Part shown: positions 1 through 8,227 of the stretch, one piece after another
How positions within the stretch are numbered: the first letter of the stretch is position 1
How the letters are laid out: each line of letters begins with the position of its first letter
Assembly (NCBI GenBank): GCA_021823365.1
Contig: JAKAOD010000119.1
Location: forward strand, 1-8,227
Length of the DNA stretch: 8,227 nt
Direction of reading: 5' to 3'
DNA from: Actinomycetes bacterium
GTDB lineage: Bacteria > Actinomycetota > Acidimicrobiia > Acidimicrobiales > Bog-793
Notes under the pieces: model-generated
What the model saw: only the letters and a program-made list of their open reading frames with translations
Database searches by the model: none
Told to the model about the DNA's origin: nothing
Program-made: the position numbers and the translations under genes

Positions 1-401
1 CGATCCGGCCGACGGTCGAGTCCTTCGGCTCGCAGAAGAGCGGAGCACGCCTCTTGCTCGCGCCCGTCGCCGAAGCCGAGCACCTCCGCCACCTCGGCGT
101 GCCCGAGCTCGACGAGGAGCAGCGGATCGTCCGCATCGTCGAGAAGCCGAGCCTGCCGCCCAGCAGCTACTGCGTCACCGGCCTGTACTGCTACGACCCG
201 TCGGTGTTCTCGATCATCTCCCGGCTCGAGCCCTCGGCGCGGGGCGAGCTCGAGATCACCGACGTCAACAACCACTACATCGCCGAGGGGGCGATGGACT
301 ACGACGTGCTGGAAGGCTTCTGGGGCGACGCCGGCGAGTCGATCGACGCCTACTACGCCGTCAACGACGAGGTGCGCCGGCGCGGGGCCAACCGGGAGTG
401 A
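1..401 (+). CDS. Glucose-1-phosphate thymidylyltransferase-type sugar nucleotidyltransferase, 3' part
   Basis: The reading frame is open from base 3 to a TGA at 399-401, so about 132 C-terminal residues are present and the start lies outside the window. Visible landmarks fit the RmlA/RfbA nucleotidyltransferase family: GARLLLAPV, the sugar-phosphate-binding VEKPS, VTGLYCYD, the GELEITDVNNHYI block, and a late WGDAGE that supplies a metal/sugar-contacting Asp in the family. These enzymes join a nucleoside triphosphate (usually dTTP) to glucose-1-phosphate, the first step towards dTDP-rhamnose and related cell-envelope sugars in the cytosol. The N-terminal GxGxR nucleotide-binding signature is missing only because of the window edge, so the nucleotide specificity cannot be read. 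The 3' end overlaps the convergent oxidoreductase gene by 41 bp. The family call is firm; the exact substrate is inferred. Confidence 0.9.
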   Translation, partial: IRPTVESFGSQKSGARLLLAPVAEAEHLRHLGVPELDEEQRIVRIVEKPSLPPSSYCVTGLYCYDPSVFSIISRLEPSARGELEITDVNNHYIAEGAMDYDVLEGFWGDAGESIDAYYAVNDEVRRRGANRE

Positions 402-1698
402 GCTCGCCGACCGCTCGGCGCAGCCGCGGACGCTCGGGAATGCCCTCGAACAGCCAACGTGCCGCGACCCGGCGGGTGCGCGGGGCCATGCCGGCCGACG
501 CGACCATGGCGCCGGCGCCGACCGGGGATGAGATGGCGGCGGCGATCGCCGCCGACACGCGGTGCTCCGGGATGATCGTGCGCCGCATAGCGGTGGCGTA
601 GCTCCGTGCGACGGCTTCGGGTCCGGTGGTGCCGTGACGGAGGATGGCGCGCGCCGCGGCGATACCGGTCTCGAGCGCCTGGCCGACCCCTTCCCCGCTG
701 AGCGGGTCGGCGGCCCGCGCCGCGTCCCCGGCGTAGAGCACGCGACCGGCCTGACCGACGAGCTCCGCGACGGCCGTGCCCGCCGGGATCGGCCACGAGC
801 GGGTCGGGCCCTCGAGCTCGGCCGCAGGTCCGACGAGCGAGTCGAGGAATGCGCCCGACAGCTCGTCGCGCCACGCCGCCGCGAGCCGCCCGCCCGGCGA
901 GCCCGGTGGGCGGGGTAGGCAGATCCCGACGTTCGCCGTGGCGCCGTCGAGCGGGAAGCACCAGGCGTAGCCGGGGAGGAGCAGCGGCTCGAACCAGACC
1001 CACATCCCCTCGGCTGCGACCGGCCCGATGCCCCTCACGTAGGTGCGGAAGGCGTGGAGCGGGGCACGCCGGCCTCGACGGCCCGCAGCGGCCACGCCGC
1101 CCGTCCGGCCGCCCGCGGCCGGCGCCCCGGGGGGCCCGAGGAGGGAGCGGACCTTCGAGAAGGCGCCGTCGGCGGCGACGAGGTACCTCGAGCGCAGCGC
1201 CGTCCCGTCCTGGAGCGTGCAGGCGCAGGCGGCGGCGCGGGCGGCGGCGGTCGATCCGGCGCCGACCGGCAGGCGGACGGCGACGTCTCCCACCGCCGAT
1301 CCCTCCCGGAGACGGGCGCCGGCATCGCGCGCAAGGTCGGCCAGGGCGGCGTCGAGGTGCAGGCGTCGCACCACCGCAGCCGAGCTCCGTCGTCCTCGCG
1401 CCGGAGCGGCGTCAGGCACCCGGGAGGTCGGGAGCTCGACGACCCGCCCCGCGGGCGAGCGAACCCACATGCGGCTCACCTCTCGGAACGACCGCAGCGC
1501 GCCGACGTCGAGGCCGAGCTGCCCGAGCCGCTCGAGCGCCCGGCCCGTGAGGCCGTCGCCGCAGCACTTGTCCCGCGGGAAGCGAGCGCGGTCGACGAGC
1601 ACGACGTCGAGCCCGCCCCGTGCGAGCACCGTCGCGGCGGAGCTGCCCGCTGGCCCGGCGCCGACGACGACGACGTCGGCCTCGATCTCGTCGCTCAC
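361..1698 (-). CDS. Geranylgeranyl-reductase-family FAD-dependent oxidoreductase
   Basis: A 445-residue flavoprotein. The N-terminus carries the FAD/NAD(P) Rossmann signature GAGPAG (about residues 13-18), followed by the RDKCCGDGL segment (42-50) that is the usual second landmark of this family. Further on are LVAADGAFSKVR (173-184), the GYAWCFP motif (243-249, the YxWxFP signature of the family's substrate pocket), and the FAD-ribityl-binding GDAARAADPLSGEGVGQAL block (324-342). Relatives reduce double bonds in isoprenoid chains (geranylgeranyl lipids, menaquinone side chains) or act as related hydroxylases; the substrate here is unknown. The GTG start at 1698-1696 is chosen because it overlaps the stop of the upstream epimerase as GTGA and sits just ahead of the Rossmann fold; there is no clear Shine-Dalgarno site, so translation is probably coupled. 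There is an Ala-rich stretch near residues 150-160. The last 12-13 codons overlap the convergent nucleotidyltransferase gene. Confidence 0.88.
   Translation of the reverse strand: MSDEIEADVVVVGAGPAGSSAATVLARGGLDVVLVDRARFPRDKCCGDGLTGRALERLGQLGLDVGALRSFREVSRMWVRSPAGRVVELPTSRVPDAAPARGRRSSAAVVRRLHLDAALADLARDAGARLREGSAVGDVAVRLPVGAGSTAAARAAACACTLQDGTALRSRYLVAADGAFSKVRSLLGPPGAPAAGGRTGGVAAAGRRGRRAPLHAFRTYVRGIGPVAAEGMWVWFEPLLLPGYAWCFPLDGATANVGICLPRPPGSPGGRLAAAWRDELSGAFLDSLVGPAAELEGPTRSWPIPAGTAVAELVGQAGRVLYAGDAARAADPLSGEGVGQALETGIAAARAILRHGTTGPEAVARSYATAMRRTIIPEHRVSAAIAAAISSPVGAGAMVASAGMAPRTRRVAARWLFEGIPERPRLRRAVGELTPGWPRAGAPRR
402..424. terminator. Weak hairpin candidate after the nucleotidyltransferase stop
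   Basis: CGCCGA (405-410) and TCGGCG (415-420) form a perfect 6-bp stem with a CCGC loop, extendable by GCT/AGC (402-404 and 422-424) past one unpaired C. It begins 1 nt after the TGA of the nucleotidyltransferase gene. There is no T-tract on either strand, and it lies in the C-terminal codons of the oppositely oriented oxidoreductase gene, so it may be a chance product of high GC. Confidence 0.22.
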
Positions 1699-2639
1699 CG
1701 AGTGCCCGTGCCGGCGCGTCCGGCCGTCGACGGCGCCGAGAAGGCGGCGTGGAGCGCCTCGGCGAGCGTCGGGTGCACGAATCGGTAGCCGCTGTGCCCG
1801 AGCACCGCCGGCACGACCCTCTGGCTGGCGAGGAGCAGCTCGCCCGCCGCCTCGTCGCCGGCGAGAAGGCGCAGGGCGGCGGCGGGGACGGAGAGGCGAG
1901 CCCGGCGTCCGAGCGCCGACGCGATCCCGGCGGCGAGCTCGCCGTTGCGCGCCGGTGCCGGCGAGGTCGCGTTGCACGGCCCGGCCAAGTCCGGCGCCGT
2001 CGCGACGTGGAGGAGCGCGCCGACGGCGTCCTCCAGCGAGATCCAGCTCGACCACTGGCACCCGGACCCGAGCCGGGCGCCGAGACCCGCCCGGCTGATC
2101 GGCGCGAGCAAGCGCAGGAGGCCGCCGCCGGGGCCGAGCACGAGGCCGGCGCGGACGTTCACGACGCGGGCACCTGCGTCGGCCGCGGGCGTTGCCGCCG
2201 CCTCCCACGCCCTGCAGATCTCGGCCAGGGTGCCGCCCCCCGGAGCGCTCTGCTCGTCCAGGAGCTCCTCGCCGCGATCCCCGTAGTAGCCGACGGCCGA
2301 CATCACGACGAGCACCGGTTGCCGGCCCGGCAACGCCGCGACGGCTCGGGCGACGACGTCCGTGGTCGCTACCCGGCTGGCGCGGATCCGCTCCCGCTTC
2401 GCGGCGCTCCAGCGCCACGGCGTGATCGGCTCGCCGGCGAGGTGGAACACGACGTCGACCTCGCCGAGCGCGACGCCGCAGCGGGGCTCGACGAGGCGGC
2501 GACCCTCGAGGTCCAAGGCCGCGTCCGCGGGGCGCGGATCACGCCGCACGAGCCGGGTGACCTCGTGGCCCTCGGATGTGAGCCGGGCGACGAGGGCGCT
2601 TCCGAGGAAGCCCGACGCCCCGCTGACCATCGCTCTCAT
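1695..2639 (-). CDS. TIGR01777-family SDR epimerase (YfcH/SDR39U1-like NAD(P)-binding protein)
   Basis: A 314-residue protein of the extended short-chain dehydrogenase/reductase type. It begins with a nucleotide-binding GASGFLG (residues 7-13) and continues with FHLAGEPI (65-72), MSAVGYYGDRGEELLDE (113-129), a GSGCQWSSWISLEDAVGAL block (191-209), and a C-terminal ASQRVVPAVLGHSGYRFVHP segment (271-290) typical of the DUF1731 end of this family. The usual SDR YxxxK catalytic pair is not obvious, as in other members; the Tyr is in GYYG. The biochemical role of the family is poorly defined, so no reaction is assigned. The ATG at 2639-2637 is chosen because it forms an ATGA overlap with the prfB stop; a second in-frame ATG three codons later (2630-2628) is possible. 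This is the only ATG start among the six visible gene starts. Confidence 0.9.
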   Translation of the reverse strand: MRAMVSGASGFLGSALVARLTSEGHEVTRLVRRDPRPADAALDLEGRRLVEPRCGVALGEVDVVFHLAGEPITPWRWSAAKRERIRASRVATTDVVARAVAALPGRQPVLVVMSAVGYYGDRGEELLDEQSAPGGGTLAEICRAWEAAATPAADAGARVVNVRAGLVLGPGGGLLRLLAPISRAGLGARLGSGCQWSSWISLEDAVGALLHVATAPDLAGPCNATSPAPARNGELAAGIASALGRRARLSVPAAALRLLAGDEAAGELLLASQRVVPAVLGHSGYRFVHPTLAEALHAAFSAPSTAGRAGTGTR

Positions 2640-3796
2640 GTCGAGCCGGCTCGCCGCCAGCGCAGGTACCCGACCATCAGGTCGTCCAGGTCGCCGTCGA
2701 GCACGGCGTCGACGTTGCCGGTCTCGACCTCGCTCCTGAGGTCCTTGACGAGCTGGTACGGCGCGAGCACGTAGGAGCGGATCTGGTTGCCCCACTCGAC
2801 CTTGGCCTGGGGCCCCGTCAGCGCCGACAGCTCGGCCCGGCGCTCCTCCCGCTGCACCTCGGCCAGCTTGGCGGCGAGGATCTGGAGCGCCTTGGCCTTG
2901 TTCTGGTGCTGGCTGCGCTCGTTCTGCACGGCGACGACGATCCCGGTCGGGAGGTGCGTGATCCTCACTGCCGAGTCGGTGACGTTGACGTGCTGTCCGC
3001 CGGCGCCGGAGGAGCGGTAGGTATCGATCCGCAGCTCCTTCTCGTCGATCTCCACCTCCCCGGAGAGATCCTCGAGGAACGGCGCGACCTCGAGAGAGGC
3101 GAAGCTCGTCTGGCGACGGTGCTGGGAGTCGAACGGCGACATGCGGACGAGGCGGTGCACGCCGCGCTCGGCGGCGAGCAGGCCGTAGGCGAAGCGTCCC
3201 CGCACGATGAAGGTCGCCGAGAGGATCCCGGCCTCCTGGCCGGGCGAGACCTCGTCGAGCTCGACCTCGAACCCGCGGCGCTCGGCCCACCGGAGGTACA
3301 TCCGCAAGAGCATCTCCGCCCAGTCCTGGGCGTCGGTCCCGCCGGCGCCGGCGTGGATCTCGGCCACGGCGTCCCGCTCGTCGTGCTCCCCCGCGAACAG
3401 GCTGCGCAGCTCGAGGTCCGACAGCTCGCGCTCGATCCCTCCGGCCGCCTCCTCGAGCTCGTCGGCGAGCCCGGCCAGCTCCTCGGCGCCCTCCTCGGTC
3501 GCCAGCTCGTGCAGCCCGACGGCATCGTCGAGCTTGCGCCCGAGGTCCTCGAGGCGCTCCACGTCGCTCTTCGCCCGCCCGTAGGCGGCGGTCACCTCCC
3601 GGGCACGTTCGGCGTCGGTCCAGAGGTCCGGCGCCGCGACCTCGAGCTCGAGCCGTGCGAGCTGGTCCCTGATCTCGTCAAGGTGGAGGTAGCCGGCGGC
3701 GGCAGCGAAGCGGCGTCGCAGGTCGGCGAGGCGCTCGCCGACCTCGGGGCGGTCGTCGCCCCTGCCAGCCGGCGCGCCCGAGAGGCTCACGGGCAC
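2636..3796 (-). CDS. prfB: Peptide chain release factor 2
   Basis: A 386-residue class-I release factor that recognises UGA and UAA in the ribosomal A site and triggers peptide release. The anticodon-like tripeptide SPF is at residues 220-222 in RMSPFDSQHRR, which marks RF2 rather than RF1 (PxT). The catalytic GGQ is at 266-268 in GAGGQHVNVTDSAVRI. The N-terminal helical domain and the AGAGGTDAQDWAEM block (149-162) are intact, and length is close to the family norm with about 15 extra N-terminal residues. The gene is a single open frame: at the place where many prfB genes carry an in-frame UGA and a programmed +1 shift, it reads GGC TAC CTC CAC, so no frameshift is needed. The GTG at 3796 is preferred over GTG 3790 because a GGAG (3809-3806) lies 9 nt upstream, inside the last secA codons. 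It follows secA by 6 nt and overlaps the next gene by 4 nt. Confidence 0.96.
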   Translation of the reverse strand: MPVSLSGAPAGRGDDRPEVGERLADLRRRFAAAAGYLHLDEIRDQLARLELEVAAPDLWTDAERAREVTAAYGRAKSDVERLEDLGRKLDDAVGLHELATEEGAEELAGLADELEEAAGGIERELSDLELRSLFAGEHDERDAVAEIHAGAGGTDAQDWAEMLLRMYLRWAERRGFEVELDEVSPGQEAGILSATFIVRGRFAYGLLAAERGVHRLVRMSPFDSQHRRQTSFASLEVAPFLEDLSGEVEIDEKELRIDTYRSSGAGGQHVNVTDSAVRITHLPTGIVVAVQNERSQHQNKAKALQILAAKLAEVQREERRAELSALTGPQAKVEWGNQIRSYVLAPYQLVKDLRSEVETGNVDAVLDGDLDDLMVGYLRWRRAGST

Positions 3797-3802
3797 CGGC
3801 AG

Positions 3803-6718
<2,916 letters not shown>

Positions 6719-6726
6719 GACGGGAC

Positions 6727-6732
6727 AGTCTA
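6727..6732 (-). promoter_or_regulatory. Possible -10 box of an internal secA promoter
   Basis: TAGACT reads on the minus strand from 6732 to 6727 and its first three bases are the nfo stop codon. It ends 8 nt before the secA GTG, the same distance as the TACTGT box before nfo. It would place the transcript start within a few bases of the start codon. No clear -35 element and no Shine-Dalgarno site are seen, so this rests only on the TAnnnT match and its position; chance occurrence is possible. Confidence 0.3.
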
Positions 6733-7821
6733 GGTCGGGGCCTCCCGAGCCCTTCGTCGCCGCGGGCGCTCCTCGTCGCCTGCCGGTCGCATGGAACGGT
6801 CCCCGCTCGTCTTCGACCGCCGCGACGCCTCCGAGCGCTGCGACGGCGCGGCTGAGCGGAGCTCGAGCCCGCGGGCGAGCACCCGGCGGGCGGCAACGAC
6901 GTCGGCAGCACGCGGCCCGCTGCCGTCGCCGGGCACCTCGAGGACGGCTGGAACCCGAGACAGGGCCGGATGCCCGAGGAGGCAGGCGAGCCCCTCGGTG
7001 CCGATCTCGCCATCGCCGAGGTTCTCGTGGCGGTCCCGGTTGGCGCCGAAGGTCACCTTGGAGTCGTTGAGGTGGATGCAGCCGAGCCGTTCGAGGCCGA
7101 CGGACCGGTCGATCGACCGCACGACCTCGTCGGCCGCCTGGACGCTCGAGTAGTCGATCCCGGAAGCGAACAGGTGCTGGGTGTCGAGGCAGATTCCGAG
7201 CCGGCGGTCGCCCCCGGCTCGGTCGAGGAGGGCGCGCAGCTCCTCGAAGGTCCTCCCGACCGTCCCGCCCGCGCCGGCGGCGTTCTCGAGCAGCAGCGGG
7301 CACGTCGCCCCGCCCCGACCGGTCGCCGTGCCGTCTCCCGCCGCCGGGCTGTTCCCCGCCCGCGTGCGGTCCCGCGCCGGCGCGCCGTCGGCGGCCGCCT
7401 CGCGCGCCACCCGCTGCGCCGCCTCGTCGAGCGCCCGGAGCAGCTCGTCCGCCACCTGGCCGGCGACGGCCCCGAACCCGACGCCCCGGTGGCTCCCGGC
7501 ATGAAGGACCACGCCGGACGCCCCGATGGCGGTGGCGACGGCGAGACTGTCGACCAGGCAGTCGCGGGAGCGTGCGAGGAGCTCGGCGTCGGAGGTGGCG
7601 AGGTTGATCAGGTAGGTCGCATGGCAGAAGGTGGCGCGCACGGCGCCGGTCCCCTCCTGGTCGCGCCGGTAGGCGGCGAGCTCGTCCGCACCGTGCGGCG
7701 GGCTGCGCCACGCCCGCGGGCTCCTGGTGAAGATCTGGACGACGTCGGCGCCGATCGACGCGCCGCGCTCGAGGGCCGTGCGAAGCCCGCCCGACGTGCT
7801 GACGTGGGCGCCGATCAACAC
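6730..7821 (-). CDS. nfo: Deoxyribonuclease IV (AP endonuclease, Nfo type) with insertion and basic tail
   Basis: A 363-residue TIM-barrel enzyme of base-excision repair that cuts the DNA backbone 5' to abasic sites and removes 3'-blocking groups. All nine metal ligands known for the family are in place: H67, H107, E179, D213, H216, H250, D263, H265 and E295, in contexts such as VLHAGSH, LLLENAAG, CLDTQHLFASG, CIHLNDSK and NRDRHENLGDGEIG. Their spacings equal those of E. coli Nfo except between H107 and E179, where 36 extra residues occur (about 142-177, mostly a 6-residue repeat). A basic, Arg-rich tail of about 44 residues follows the barrel. Both make it longer than the usual 280 or so residues. 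GTG at 7821 is chosen because it puts LIGAHVSTSGG at the N-terminus; TTG at 7818 is an alternative. No Shine-Dalgarno site directly precedes it. It appears to be the first gene of the minus-strand cluster. Confidence 0.93.
   Translation of the reverse strand: MLIGAHVSTSGGLRTALERGASIGADVVQIFTRSPRAWRSPPHGADELAAYRRDQEGTGAVRATFCHATYLINLATSDAELLARSRDCLVDSLAVATAIGASGVVLHAGSHRGVGFGAVAGQVADELLRALDEAAQRVAREAAADGAPARDRTRAGNSPAAGDGTATGRGGATCPLLLENAAGAGGTVGRTFEELRALLDRAGGDRRLGICLDTQHLFASGIDYSSVQAADEVVRSIDRSVGLERLGCIHLNDSKVTFGANRDRHENLGDGEIGTEGLACLLGHPALSRVPAVLEVPGDGSGPRAADVVAARRVLARGLELRSAAPSQRSEASRRSKTSGDRSMRPAGDEERPRRRRAREAPT
7324..7395. repeat. Degenerate 18-bp tandem repeat within nfo, four units
   Basis: Four consecutive 18-bp units (7324-7341, 7342-7359, 7360-7377, 7378-7395) share a pattern like CGCCGtGCcGTctCCCGC; units 1 and 2 match at 14 of 18 bases and units 1 and 3 at 13 of 18 by eye. 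In the Nfo protein they encode residues 143-166 as AADGAP, ARDRTR, AGNSPA and AGDGTA, a six-residue period with conserved Ala at position 1 and Asp/Asn at position 3. They form the core of the 36-residue insertion in that enzyme. Confidence 0.6.
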
Positions 7822-7844
7822 GCCGGTGGACAGTACCCGAGCAT
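7815..7844 (-). promoter_or_regulatory. Possible 9-codon leader ORF overlapping the nfo start
   Basis: On the minus strand an ATG at 7844-7842 opens MLGYCPPAC and ends at a TGA at 7817-7815, inside nfo codons 2-3, so the nfo GTG sits 1 nt before that stop. A GGAG (7853-7850) lies 5 nt upstream of the ATG, whereas the nfo GTG has no such site. Ribosomes finishing the leader could restart at nfo. The alternative is that transcription begins at or near the nfo GTG from the TACTGT box inside this leader, in which case the leader would not be transcribed. Only position supports it. Confidence 0.25.
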
Positions 7845-7884
7845 GGGCGCTCCGTCGGCGGTGGCGGACGCGTAGCCTTGCGAC
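7822..7884. promoter_or_regulatory. Divergent nfo/miaB intergenic promoter region
   Basis: These 63 bp separate the divergent nfo and miaB starts and must hold at least part of both promoters. On the plus strand TAGCCT (7873-7878) ends 6 nt before the miaB GTG. On the minus strand TACTGT (7835-7830) ends 8 nt before the nfo GTG. Both fit the actinobacterial TAnnnT -10 pattern at a distance giving a leaderless or almost leaderless transcript. No good TTGACA-like -35 box is visible for either. No operator palindrome stands out beyond a short acgcgt. Confidence 0.45.
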
Positions 7885-8227
7885 GTGGCGCGGAAGTTCT
7901 TCGTTCGCACGTTCGGCTGCCAGATGAACGAGCACGACTCTCGGCGCATCGCCGCCGACCTCGTGGCCGCGGGTCTCGAGCAGGCCGTCGACCTCGAGTC
8001 CGCCGACGTCGTCGTGCTCAACACCTGCTGCATCCGCGAGAACGCCGACAACAAGCTGTACGGGCATCTCGGGCACCTCAAGTCGCTCCGAGAGCGGCGA
8101 ACCGATCTGCAGATCGCCGTCGGCGGGTGCCTCGCCCAGCGGGAGGGCGAGCTGCTCCTGCGGCGCGCGCCGCACGTTGACGTCGTGCTCGGCACCCACA
8201 ACGTCGGGCGCGCCGTGAGCCTGCTCG
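7885..8227 (+). CDS. miaB: tRNA-2-methylthio-N6-dimethylallyladenosine synthase, 5' part
   Basis: The first 114 residues of a radical-SAM methylthiotransferase, cut by the right edge. The N-terminal UPF0004 domain is recognisable from [11 protein letters not shown] (residues 9-19), [16 protein letters not shown] (45-60) and [11 protein letters not shown] (79-89); C12, C48 and C82 are the three cysteines that hold the auxiliary 4Fe-4S cluster, and GTHNVGRA (103-110) is also typical. MiaB adds a methylthio group to isopentenyl-adenosine 37 of tRNAs reading UNN codons; the [15 protein letters not shown] wording favours MiaB over RimO or MtaB. The CxxxCxxC radical-SAM motif and TRAM domain would lie beyond the window. 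GTG at 7885 is the only usable start, since an in-frame TAG stands at 7873-7875. It is divergent from nfo, 63 bp away. Confidence 0.93.
   Translation, partial: MARKFFVRTFGCQMNEHDSRRIAADLVAAGLEQAVDLESADVVVLNTCCIRENADNKLYGHLGHLKSLRERRTDLQIAVGGCLAQREGELLLRRAPHVDVVLGTHNVGRAVSLL

Noticed and set aside
849..2098. Several plus-strand open frames of 230-350 codons opposite the oxidoreductase and epimerase
   Set aside because: They encode Arg/Ala/Pro-rich nonsense typical of antisense frames in high-GC DNA and have no recognisable motif.
1699..2418. An upstream in-frame extension of the FAD oxidoreductase (to 685 residues)
   Set aside because: The extension is a shadow of the epimerase gene, and the Rossmann motif sits right after the GTG at 1698, which also overlaps the upstream stop.
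2640..3290. An upstream in-frame extension of the epimerase through prfB
   Set aside because: The extension is Arg/Pro-rich shadow sequence; the ATGA overlap at 2636-2639 and the GASGFLG motif six residues into the protein fix the start.
3679..3684. CTT GAC in prfB as a relic of the frameshift site
   Set aside because: When aligned by protein (GYL then D/H), the E. coli site corresponds to TAC CTC CAC, two codons earlier, so the CTT GAC match is coincidental.
7324..7395. A plus-strand Arg/Ala/Val six-residue repeat as a small repeat protein
   Set aside because: It is the complement of the repeat in nfo, and nfo has all its catalytic ligands, so the minus strand is the coding one.
6719..7711. 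An upstream in-frame extension of secA through nfo, giving about 1302 residues
   Set aside because: The added part is Arg/Ala/Gly-rich shadow sequence over nfo, and the standard SecA N-terminus begins at the GTG at 6718.

Overview
This window is a gene-dense, very GC-rich piece of bacterial chromosome holding ordinary housekeeping genes. No mobile element, phage, CRISPR array, tRNA or rRNA is visible. The strong G/C third-position bias, the dominance of GTG start codons (five of the six visible starts), the scarcity of Shine-Dalgarno sites and the TAnnnT boxes just upstream of several starts point to a high-GC actinobacterium. An uncultured or acidimicrobial-type lineage is possible, but that is inference; there is no rRNA here to confirm it.

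Layout. (1) 1-401, plus strand: the 3' part of a sugar-nucleotidyltransferase of the glucose-1-phosphate thymidylyltransferase type. (2) 361-7821, minus strand: a tight five-gene cluster read from right to left, nfo (AP endonuclease IV), secA (preprotein translocase ATPase), prfB (release factor 2), a TIGR01777-type SDR epimerase, and a geranylgeranyl-reductase-family FAD oxidoreductase. The gaps are 11 nt, 6 nt, a 4-nt overlap (ATGA) and a 4-nt overlap (GTGA), so this looks like one operon, perhaps with an internal promoter before secA. (3) 7822-7884: a 63-bp divergent intergenic region. (4) 7885-8227, plus strand: the 5' part of miaB (tRNA methylthiotransferase), cut by the window edge.

The cluster mixes DNA repair (nfo), protein export (secA), translation termination (prfB) and two redox enzymes of unknown substrate; together with miaB the theme is basic growth functions rather than one pathway. 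The two redox genes are translationally coupled to prfB and to each other, so they are probably co-expressed.

I find no convincing new biological system. The points most worth a second look are a 36-residue insertion in Nfo made largely of a degenerate 18-nt tandem repeat, a possible 9-codon leader ORF whose stop overlaps the nfo start, near-leaderless promoter candidates for nfo, secA and miaB, and a 41-bp convergent coding overlap at the left end.
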